A stretch of DNA of 5,025 nt from Candidatus Bathyarchaeota archaeon (GCA_014859805.1 JACUTN010000067.1:1-5025), one strand, 5' to 3'. Numbered from the stretch's first letter, positions 1-4,954 are shown. The notes: a model not told the origin generated them from the letters alone. Made by a program: numbers and translations.

Positions 1-44
1 CGCGCGCTGTAATCAAAGTTTTTTTGCCCTCCTCGGTATGGACC

Positions 45-68
45 TTACATTTAAATGATCAAATGTAA
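45..68 (+). promoter_or_regulatory. Candidate promoter: TATA-like element inside a perfect 8-bp inverted repeat
   Basis: Arms TTACATTT (45-52) and AAATGTAA (61-68) are perfect reverse complements with an 8-base spacer. Within the site, CATTTAAATG (48-57) is itself a palindrome, and its ATTTAAAT core resembles an archaeal TATA box. A TATA centre near 52 predicts transcription starting near position 79, giving a short leader that still contains the Shine-Dalgarno at 91-98 of the gene starting at 103. The dyad covering the TATA box suggests an operator where a dimeric regulator could block TBP; that is inference. The ATTTAAAT core reads the same on both strands, so it could also fire leftward. 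Confidence 0.45.
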
Positions 69-90
69 CAATATCTTTTGTCAAGCACAC

Positions 91-98
91 GAGGTGAT
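91..98 (+). promoter_or_regulatory. Strong ribosome binding site deciding the GTG start at 103
   Basis: GAGGTGAT is an eight-base match to the complement of the archaeal 16S rRNA 3' end, and it sits four bases before GTG 103-105. It lies inside the longer open frame that begins at ATG 55. That ATG has no comparable site and falls within the presumed TATA box, so the shorter start is strongly preferred. Confidence 0.8.
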
Positions 99-102
99 TA
101 AT

Positions 103-273
103 GTGAGCGGAAGAGGCTTCGGTAGAGGCAGAGGAGGACGGCGTCAAGGAGTTGGTGGACCATCTCAATGCGTTTGTCCAAAATGCGGATACAAGGCACC
201 CCATGTAAGAGGAACTCCGTGCCTTTCTACTAAATGTCCTAAGTGTGGAACGGCTATGATGCCATCATCTTGA
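103..273 (+). CDS. Small Gly/Arg-rich zinc-ribbon protein (56 aa)
   Basis: This is a two-part miniprotein. Residues 2-19 are almost only Gly, Arg and Ser/Gln/Phe (SGRGFGRGRGGRR). Residues 23-50 form a zinc ribbon: C23-V-C25-P-K-C28-G, then H34, C40, and C45-P-K-C48-G. The two CPKCG knuckles (C25/C28 and C45/C48) should bind one zinc; C23, H34 and C40 are extra potential ligands. Similar short proteins with a CPKCG...CPKCG ribbon occur beside Mrp/NifX/MinD-ferredoxin clusters in anaerobes, from memory and with no defined function. The GTG start at 103 is chosen because of the adjacent GAGGTGAT; an ATG at 55 in the same frame would add 16 non-conserved-looking residues. The gene has its own promoter and terminator, so it is probably a separate transcript from the downstream cluster. 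It could be a nucleic-acid-binding regulator, or a partner of the Arg-Gly tailed NifX protein. The existence of the gene is likely; its function is unknown. Confidence 0.8.
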   Translation: MSGRGFGRGRGGRRQGVGGPSQCVCPKCGYKAPHVRGTPCLSTKCPKCGTAMMPSS

Positions 274-313
274 TTCCCCTGATCCAACGATGTACTACCT
301 GCTTCAGATATAT

Positions 314-351
314 CGTGAGTGTGTAGATGTCTCTCACGCACTCCTTTTTTT
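314..351 (+). terminator. Hairpin plus T-tract terminator after the zinc-ribbon gene
   Basis: CGTGAG (314-319) and CTCACG (333-338) form a six-base-pair stem with a 13-base loop, followed after six bases by seven T residues (345-351) and further T-rich sequence. It sits 40 bases after the stop at 273 and about 130 bases before the next start. It would separate the small zinc-ribbon gene from the Mrp operon. The T-tract alone could suffice in archaea; the stem is modest. Confidence 0.5.
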
Positions 352-483
352 GTTGTTTATAGCTCCCTTTACGCTTCCAAAAAAATCTGTAAATGGAAAA
401 TTAGATTCTTTAACGACATAAGATTAATACAGCACCAAAATATGAAGTGCCCATATACACGCACCGTATGGAGCGACATAGGT

Positions 484-1374
484 ATGACCAAGCAAGGTAC
501 TAAGCAGACAGATGTGGAGGAACGGAAACGGGCCCATGAAGAGCAGCAACGGAGACTCAAAGCCAGAACGAGCAAGATCAAGCATAAGATAGCTGTGATA
601 AGCGGCAAGGGTGGAGTTGGTAAGAGCACAGTGACCGTGAACCTAGCGATGGCCTTTGCTTTGCACGGCCATGCTAATGACATTGGTATTCTCGACGCGG
701 ACATAACTGGACCCTGCGTGCCGAAGATCATTGGCTTACATGGACAGAGTCTTCAAGCGGGTCCTCCAGGCTTGTTTCCTGCGACAGGCCCCATGGGAAT
801 CAAAGTGGTGTCCATGGACTTCCTGCTTCCAAGCGAAGAAACACCAGTTATCTGGCGTGGACCATTAAAGATGAGGGCGATCAGCCAGTTCTTGTCGGAC
901 ATTGTCTGGGGAGATCTCGATTTTCTCTTCATCGACCTTCCTCCGGGGACAGGTGACGAGCCCCTGAGCATTATGCAACTCATCCCTGAGATGGACGGCG
1001 TGGTAATAGTCACCATCCCATCTGAAGTTTCACAGATCGTGGTTAAGAAGGCTGTAACGTTCTCTAGGAAACTGAACATCCCAGTCATCGGCATCATCGA
1101 GAACATGAGCGGCTTCGTATGCCCAAAATGCGGGGCGGAGATCAACATTTTCAAGACTGGAGGAGGAGAAAAAATAGCGAAAGATCTGATGACTCCCTTC
1201 CTAGGAAAAATTCCAATAGATCCCCAGATCTGCGAGGACTCTGATAACGGAGTGCCCTTCATAATCGAGCACAAAGATTCGCCTGCATCGAAAGCCTTTA
1301 TGGAAATAGTTAAAAAGGTTGAAGCTTTCCTAGAAGCAGAGAAAAAAAGTAATGCGGAAATGGAGGGAAAATGA
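484..1374 (+). CDS. mrp: Mrp/NBP35/ApbC-family P-loop ATPase, Fe-S cluster carrier (296 aa)
   Basis: This is a soluble ParA/MinD-superfamily ATPase. Residues 1-34 are a charged Lys/Arg/Glu/Gln leader. The deviant Walker A is GKGGVGKS (41-48) with signature lysine K42, the A' motif is D71-A-D73, and Walker B with switch is FIDLPPGTGD (149-158). The hallmark is C213-P-K-C216, the CPxC pair by which Mrp/NBP35 dimers bridge a [4Fe-4S] cluster and pass it to apo-proteins. It lacks the N-terminal four-Cys motif of eukaryotic Nbp35 and the MIP18/DUF59 domain of many bacterial Mrp proteins, so it is a minimal archaeal form of normal length. The frame is open much further upstream, with another ATG at 442. 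ATG 484 is favoured because GGAG (470-473) precedes it by ten bases and the earlier residues look unlike the family. The stop is directly followed by the next start, so the two are co-transcribed and probably translationally coupled. It has visibly higher GC and more ATC isoleucine codons than the genes after it. Confidence 0.93.
   Translation: MTKQGTKQTDVEERKRAHEEQQRRLKARTSKIKHKIAVISGKGGVGKSTVTVNLAMAFALHGHANDIGILDADITGPCVPKIIGLHGQSLQAGPPGLFPATGPMGIKVVSMDFLLPSEETPVIWRGPLKMRAISQFLSDIVWGDLDFLFIDLPPGTGDEPLSIMQLIPEMDGVVIVTIPSEVSQIVVKKAVTFSRKLNIPVIGIIENMSGFVCPKCGAEINIFKTGGGEKIAKDLMTPFLGKIPIDPQICEDSDNGVPFIIEHKDSPASKAFMEIVKKVEAFLEAEKKSNAEMEGK
1362..1367 (+). promoter_or_regulatory. Ribosome binding site for the first NifX-like gene
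   Basis: GGAGGG lies within the last codons of the Mrp gene, seven bases before GTG 1375-1377. It supports a GTG start placed directly against the Mrp TGA (1372-1374) and implies coupled translation of the two genes. Confidence 0.7.
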
Positions 1375-1785
1375 GTGAAAATATGTGTAACAGCAGCTGG
1401 AAACACGTTAGACGCTCCGGTTGATCCGAGATTTGGTAGAACAGCCCACTTTATGATCGTGGACTCTGAGAACATGAGTTTTGAGGCAGTTTCTAACACG
1501 GCAGGAGGCGCCATGAGCGGAGCTGGAATTCAAGCAGCCCAAACAATAGCAAGCAAAGGGGTGAACGTAGTAATTACTGGAAATGTTGGACCAAACGCCT
1601 TCCAAGCCCTAGCTTCCGCTGGAATAAAAATAGTCGTTGGCGCTTACGGAACAGTCAGAGAAGTTATCGAAAAATACAAGAGAGGAGAACTCACGGAAAC
1701 ACGTGCCCCAACAGTCGGTGGACACTTCGGAAGAGGTAGAGGTATGGGTACGGGCATGGGACGTGGACGAAGAAGACAGCCTTAA
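1375..1785 (+). CDS. NifX/NifB-domain (dinitrogenase Fe-Mo cofactor-type) protein with Arg-Gly tail (136 aa)
   Basis: Residues 1-106 are a NifX/NafY/NifB C-terminal-type domain (the PF02579 family). Signs are the start MKICVTAAGNTLDAPVDPRFGR, with the D-x-R-F-G-R signature near 17-22, then F26-x-I-V-D, the glycine-rich GGAMSGAGIQAA segment (44-55), VVITGNVGPNAFQAL (65-79) and the closing TVREVIEKYKRGEL helix (93-106). Members bind or carry metal-sulfur clusters; the orange protein of Desulfovibrio, which holds a Mo-Cu-sulfide cluster, belongs to this family. Residues 114-136 add an unusual low-complexity tail (GGHFGRGRGMGTGMGRGRRR) very like the N-terminus of the zinc-ribbon protein at 103-273. 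There is no cysteine beyond C4, so any cluster must be held by few ligands or be non-covalently bound, as is thought for ORP. It lies in the operon with Mrp, zero bases apart. In Desulfovibrio the corresponding Mrp and ORP domains are fused, which suggests this is the Mrp partner. The exact metal is unknown. Confidence 0.88.
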   Translation: MKICVTAAGNTLDAPVDPRFGRTAHFMIVDSENMSFEAVSNTAGGAMSGAGIQAAQTIASKGVNVVITGNVGPNAFQALASAGIKIVVGAYGTVREVIEKYKRGELTETRAPTVGGHFGRGRGMGTGMGRGRRRQP

Positions 1786-1797
1786 AAGGTGGTTGGA

Positions 1798-2172
1798 ATG
1801 AGTATTAGACTTGCGATACCAGTTGAAGACGCAAACGGTTTGAATGCAAGACTATCGCAACATTTTGGAAGAGCACCATACTTTGCGGTTGTGGAATTAG
1901 ATGAAAACGGAAAAGTTTTAAACCTTCAAACGGTGCCCAACAAAAGTGGACACTTAGGCGGCATGGGGCAACCACCAGAAATTATCATGCGCTTAAAATC
2001 TGATGCTGTTGTAACTTATGGCATGGGCCGCAGAGCACTGAATATTTTTCAAAGCGCAAATGTAGCTGTTCTGCAAACAAACAAAGACTTTGTTAAAGAT
2101 GTTATTGAAGCGTATAACAGGGGCGAGTTAGTCGAGTTAACGGAAGGCTGCCAACACGCCAAGCACAGATAA
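1798..2172 (+). CDS. Second NifX/NifB-domain protein, ORP-like (124 aa)
   Basis: This is a single NifX/NifB-type domain. It shows LAIPVEDANGLNARLSQHFGRAPYF (residues 5-29, with the S-x-H-F-G-R signature at 20-25), VVELDENGKV, GHLGGMGQPPEII (51-63), AVVTYGMGRRALNIF (70-84) and the terminal FVKDVIEAYNRGELVEL helix (98-114). The histidine in the HFGR motif and the G-H-L-G-G-M segment are closer to standard cluster-binding members than in the preceding paralogue, whose HFGR position reads RFGR. The C-terminus ends with C118-x-H120-x2-H123, a possible extra metal ligand set. The start is placed at ATG 1798 because AGGTGG (1787-1792) lies five bases before it; GTG 1789 in frame would add three residues and overlaps that site. 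It is 12 bases after the previous stop, so in the same operon. It is probably a metal-cluster carrier acting with the Mrp and MinD ATPases; substrate unknown. Confidence 0.88.
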   Translation: MSIRLAIPVEDANGLNARLSQHFGRAPYFAVVELDENGKVLNLQTVPNKSGHLGGMGQPPEIIMRLKSDAVVTYGMGRRALNIFQSANVAVLQTNKDFVKDVIEAYNRGELVELTEGCQHAKHR

Positions 2173-2210
2173 AGAAAGTGGTGCTGAAAAAGCTCCCAAC
2201 ATGCTTTCTT
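2172..2210 (+). other. Intergenic inverted repeat between the NifX and MinD genes
   Basis: AAGAAAG (2172-2178) and CTTTCTT (2204-2210) are a perfect seven-base inverted repeat, extendable by two G-U pairs in RNA (2179-2180 with 2202-2203). A small inner stem GCT/AGC (2183-2185, 2191-2193) is possible. It starts at the last base of the NifX stop codon, in the only sizeable gap of the cluster (70 bases). It may be an RNA stability or processing element, or an attenuator, between the two halves of the operon. No long T-tract follows, so it is not a convincing terminator. Confidence 0.3.
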
Positions 2211-2242
2211 CGGCTTGCTATATGCGTATGAACGTGAGCTAA

Positions 2243-3079
2243 ATGATAGTGGCAGTGGCTAGTGGAAAAGGTGGCACTGGAAAAACATCCGTAGCTGTAA
2301 ACATGGCGCTTTCTATAGGGAATGTTCAGTTTTTAGACTGCGATGTGGAGGAACCTAATGCTTATCTGCTTTTACATCCGGAAATAAGTCGAACGGAACC
2401 AGTTTACCTTCCAGTTCCAGTCATTAACGAGGAATTATGCGACCATTGTGGAAAATGCGCTGAGTTTTGCTCAAACAACGCTATTTTTGTTAGTCCGGAG
2501 AAAGTTTTGGTTTTTCCAGAGCTTTGTTATAGCTGTGGCGGCTGTGCTATTATTTGTCCTAGAAAAGCTATCAGTGAAGAACAGCGTAAGATTGGAACTT
2601 TAAGGTTGGGTTCAGCCGGAGATTTGGAACTTGTCTATGGTGAGCTTGAAGTAGGTGAGCCTATGGCTGTCCCGGTGATAAAGGAAGTGAAAAGACAGAT
2701 CAAAAATGATAGACCTGTGATTCTTGATTCTCCACCAGGAACCTCTTGTCCAGTTATAGAGACTGTTAAGGAAAGCGATTTTTGCGTTCTTGTGACAGAG
2801 CCTACTCCTTTTGGTTTGCACGACTTGAAGATAACAGTTCAAGTTTTGAAGCATATGGGAATTCCTTTTGGTGTCGTTGTTAACCGTGCAGGCATAGGCG
2901 ACAAAAAAGTCTATGAGTATTGCAAAGAAAAGAACATTCCCATATTGCTTGAGATTCCATACCAAAGAAAAATAGCAGAGCTTTACTCGAGAGGGATTCC
3001 CTTCAGTTTGGAAATGCCGGAATGGAAAGAAAAGTTTCAGACGCTTTTCAACCAAGTAAGGAAGCTTGCTGGTAAATGA
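2243..3079 (+). CDS. MinD-superfamily P-loop ATPase with inserted 2[4Fe-4S] ferredoxin domain, copy 1 (278 aa)
   Basis: This is a ParA/MinD-type ATPase interrupted by a ferredoxin (the COG1149 architecture). The deviant Walker A is GKGGTGKTS (8-16, signature K9), the A' motif is D32-C-D34-VEEPN, and Walker B is VILDSPPGTSCPV (159-171). The insert at about 60-112 carries C66-x2-C69-x2-C72-x3-C76 and C95-x2-C98-x2-C101-x3-C105-P, all eight ligands for two [4Fe-4S] clusters. C169, just after the switch PPG, is shared by this family and is a possible further metal or redox site. After the insert comes the stretch GELEVGEPMAVPVIKEV (133-149). There is no membrane-targeting helix of the cell-division MinD kind. 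An in-frame TAA directly precedes ATG 2243, so this is the earliest start in frame; a weak GTGAG (2234-2238) sits four bases upstream. Its stop overlaps the start of a paralogue by four bases, and the two probably form a heteromeric pair. Homologues in Desulfovibrio belong to the ORP complex. The role is inferred: ATP-gated electron or cluster transfer. Confidence 0.92.
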   Translation: MIVAVASGKGGTGKTSVAVNMALSIGNVQFLDCDVEEPNAYLLLHPEISRTEPVYLPVPVINEELCDHCGKCAEFCSNNAIFVSPEKVLVFPELCYSCGGCAIICPRKAISEEQRKIGTLRLGSAGDLELVYGELEVGEPMAVPVIKEVKRQIKNDRPVILDSPPGTSCPVIETVKESDFCVLVTEPTPFGLHDLKITVQVLKHMGIPFGVVVNRAGIGDKKVYEYCKEKNIPILLEIPYQRKIAELYSRGIPFSLEMPEWKEKFQTLFNQVRKLAGK

Positions 3080-3951
3080 AGCAATTAACAGTTTTGAGCG
3101 GTAAAGGCGGCACGGGTAAAACAACAATAACTGCTTCACTTGCAGTATTGGCAAAAAACGTTGTTGTAGCTGACTGTGATGTGGACGCACCGGACCTGCA
3201 CATGCTTTTACATCCCAAAGTAGTTAGAACACAGGAGTTTAAGGGTTCAAAGCTAGCGGTCATTGATGAAGAAAAATGTACAAAATGTGGTTTATGCCGT
3301 GAAAAATGCAGATTCGATGCCATTACAGAAGATATTAAAGTTGACCCTATTTCCTGCGAAGGCTGCGGCGTTTGCACAATCGTCTGCCCCGTTAACGCGG
3401 TAACCTTGGCTGAGCGAATTTCTGGACATGCATACATCTCCAAGACGAAATACGGTTTTATGGCTCACGCTATGCTTAGCCCCGGTGAAGCGAATTCAGG
3501 AAAACTTGCCACTTTGGTGAGGCAGAACGCAAAAATACTAGCCGAAAAGGAGCACAGCGACTTTGTAATAATTGACGGTCCGCCGGGAATAGGCTGCCCC
3601 GTTATAGCTTCGGTCACAGGAATAGATGCTGGCTTGGTGGTTACGGAACCGACGCTGTCTGGGATTCACGATCTTGAGAGGGCATTACAGTTGCTTAGGC
3701 ATTTCAATGTGACACCGTTTGTTTGTGTAAACGTGTATGACATAAACGAGGAAAACACTGAGAAAATTGTGAGTTTTTGTAGGGAAAACGACATAGAGGT
3801 TGTTGGGAAAATTCCTTTTAACCCCATGGTTACGGAAGCCATGGTTAACGGAAAACCCATAGTGGAATATGCTCCTGAAAGCGATGTTGCTAAGGAAATA
3901 GAGAAGATGTGGAAGAAACTTCTTTCATGTATGAGATATGGAAGTGGCTGA
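3076..3951 (+). CDS. MinD-superfamily P-loop ATPase with inserted 2[4Fe-4S] ferredoxin domain, copy 2 (291 aa)
   Basis: This is a paralogue of the preceding gene with the same order of parts. The deviant Walker A is GKGGTGKTT (9-17, signature K10) and the A' motif is D33-C-D35-VDAPD. The ferredoxin insert has C68-x2-C71-x2-C74-x3-C78 and C94-x2-C97-x2-C100-x3-C104-P. Walker B is VIIDGPPGIGCPV (164-176) with the shared C174. It differs after the insert: HAMLSPGEANSGKLATLVRQ (131-150) replaces the GELEVGEP segment of copy 1. This consistent difference marks two non-interchangeable subfamilies that usually travel as a pair. ATG 3076 overlaps the previous TGA in an ATGA junction and no good Shine-Dalgarno is seen, so translation is probably coupled and the two products made in equal amounts. 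The C-terminal end (to 3951) overlaps the next reading frame by 14 bases if that gene starts at 3938. It is cytoplasmic; its partners are probably copy 1 and the NifX proteins (inference from context). Confidence 0.92.
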   Translation: MKQLTVLSGKGGTGKTTITASLAVLAKNVVVADCDVDAPDLHMLLHPKVVRTQEFKGSKLAVIDEEKCTKCGLCREKCRFDAITEDIKVDPISCEGCGVCTIVCPVNAVTLAERISGHAYISKTKYGFMAHAMLSPGEANSGKLATLVRQNAKILAEKEHSDFVIIDGPPGIGCPVIASVTGIDAGLVVTEPTLSGIHDLERALQLLRHFNVTPFVCVNVYDINEENTEKIVSFCRENDIEVVGKIPFNPMVTEAMVNGKPIVEYAPESDVAKEIEKMWKKLLSCMRYGSG

Positions 3952-4927
3952 TCTGGAAGGTGTGCAGAGACTGGCTTTCGGTCCTGTTCCATCAAGACGC
4001 CTAGGAAAAAGCTTGGGAATAAACAACATTCCAGCAAAAACTTGTTCATATTCATGCCTTTACTGCCAGCTAGGAAGAACCACTAACATGACAACGGAAA
4101 GGCAAGCGTTCTACAAGCCAGAAGACATCTTCAAAGAGGTTAGAAGGAAAGTTGATGAAGCAGTCTCAAGAAATGAGCGCATTGATTATCTAACTTTTGT
4201 TCCAGACGGAGAACCAACTTTGGAAATCAACTTGGGCAAGGCAATATCCCTTTTAAGGCAGATCGAGATTCCAATAGCTGTTATAACCAACGCTTCGCTG
4301 ATTTGGCAAAAGGATGTAAAAGAAGACTTGCTGGAGGCAAACTTAGTCTCTTTGAAAGTGGATGCAGTAAGTGAAGATTTGTGGAAGAGAATAAACAGAC
4401 CTCATAAAGACTTGAAGTTAAATGCCGTTTTAGAAGGCATAAGAGAGTTTGCAAATGAGTTTAAAGGAACAATTATCAGCGAGACAATGTTCGTCGACGG
4501 CATAAACTATGGAGATGAATTTAAGAATGTAGCGGATTTTCTGAAACATCTGAAAAGACTGGATAAGGCTTACATTGCTATTCCAACAAGACCGCCAGCA
4601 GAAGAGTGGGTTAAACCTGCCAATGAAGAAACCTTAAACACAGCTTTTCAAGTATTTTCTGAAAGACTCGGCGTAGACAGAGTTGAATATTTGATAGGTT
4701 ACGAGGGCAACGCTTTCGCTTTTACGGGAAGGGTTGAAGAAGACTTGCTAAGCATAACGGCTGTTCATCCAATGCGCAAAGAAGCGGTTAAAGAGTTTTT
4801 AAAGAAGGCGAATACTGATTGGCGTGTCATCGAAAAACTCTTGAAGGAAGATAAACTTATAGAGATTGAATATGAAGGAAACAAATATTACATGAGGAGA
4901 CTGCCGAGTAGAAGAAAAGTCAAGTAA
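3938..4927 (+). CDS. Radical SAM protein, COG0731 type (329 aa)
   Basis: The radical SAM motif is C36-S-Y-S-C40-L-Y-C43, binding a [4Fe-4S] cluster that cleaves S-adenosylmethionine. It is preceded by the family block FGPVPSRRLGKSLGIN (14-29) and followed by the SAM-contacting D90-G-E-P-T-L95. Residues 275-322 (HPMRKEAVKEFLKKANTDWRVIEKLL and a beta-hairpin) look like a C-terminal winged-helix-like domain. The group is named for its relation to wyosine synthase TYW1, but it lacks the TYW1 sequence around the cysteines, so a tRNA role should not be assumed; its substrate is unknown to me. It is not NifB by sequence. ATG 3938 is the first possible start, since a TGA lies at 3932-3934 in frame, and it overlaps the preceding gene by 14 bases. 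GTG 3962, preceded by GGAAGG (3955-3960) and only five residues ahead of the conserved block, is a credible alternative giving 321 residues. Its tight packing behind the ferredoxin-ATPases indicates co-transcription with them. Confidence 0.9.
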   Translation: MEVADLEGVQRLAFGPVPSRRLGKSLGINNIPAKTCSYSCLYCQLGRTTNMTTERQAFYKPEDIFKEVRRKVDEAVSRNERIDYLTFVPDGEPTLEINLGKAISLLRQIEIPIAVITNASLIWQKDVKEDLLEANLVSLKVDAVSEDLWKRINRPHKDLKLNAVLEGIREFANEFKGTIISETMFVDGINYGDEFKNVADFLKHLKRLDKAYIAIPTRPPAEEWVKPANEETLNTAFQVFSERLGVDRVEYLIGYEGNAFAFTGRVEEDLLSITAVHPMRKEAVKEFLKKANTDWRVIEKLLKEDKLIEIEYEGNKYYMRRLPSRRKVK

Positions 4928-4932
4928 CATTT

Positions 4933-4954
4933 TTAAAAAGCGTCGCTTTTAAAT
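4933..4954 (+). promoter_or_regulatory. Palindrome overlapping a TATA-like box upstream of the final gene
   Basis: AAAAGCG (4936-4942) and CGCTTTT (4944-4950) are exact reverse complements about T4943, and TT/AA at 4933-4934 and 4952-4953 extend the symmetry across one mismatch. The right arm merges with TTTTAAAT (4947-4954), a TATA-like box whose centre lies about 22 bases before ATG 4972. That spacing suits a leaderless or nearly leaderless transcript. The dyad could be an operator covering the box, or a weak terminator hairpin for the radical SAM gene ending at 4927. The box shares the nine bases TTTAAATGA with the promoter at 45-68. Confidence 0.4.

Noticed and set aside
1..34. Possible divergent gene on the minus strand: GAGGAGGG (complement of 27-34) followed by TTG at 16-14 with an open frame to the edge.
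   Set aside because: Only five codons are visible, the start would be a TTG ten bases from the site, and a plus-strand frame ending in TAA at 10-12 followed by a seven-T run (19-25) fits equally well as the end of an upstream gene. Neither can be supported from so few bases.
55..102. Longer start for the zinc-ribbon protein at ATG 55.
   Set aside because: It overlaps the TATA-like palindrome and lacks a ribosome binding site, while GAGGTGAT lies just before GTG 103.
290..421. Open frame of 43 codons from ATG 290 (MYYLLQIYRECV start) with a hydrophobic middle.
   Set aside because: It has no Shine-Dalgarno, runs through the terminator hairpin and T-tract at 314-351, and the hydrophobic run is just the T-tract being translated.
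319..483. Upstream extension of the Mrp reading frame, including ATG 442.
   Set aside because: The extra residues look unlike Mrp family N-termini, the far end lies inside the terminator, and ATG 442 has no ribosome binding site, whereas ATG 484 has GGAG ten bases before it.
753..1514. Long minus-strand open frame opposite the Mrp gene.
   Set aside because: It is a shadow of a gene with clear family motifs on the plus strand; its translation shows no recognisable domain. The same applies to the other minus-strand frames at 2612-3190, 3048-3443 and 3666-4055.
2178..2231. 17-codon frame from GTG 2178 in the intergenic gap, a possible leader peptide.
   Set aside because: There is no ribosome binding site and no attenuator-like codon run; the hairpin there explains the sequence as well.
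2243..3951. Reading the two MinD proteins as cell-division site selectors or plasmid partition ParA proteins.
   Set aside because: They carry inserted eight-Cys ferredoxin domains, lack a visible membrane-targeting helix, and have no MinC, MinE or ParB neighbour.
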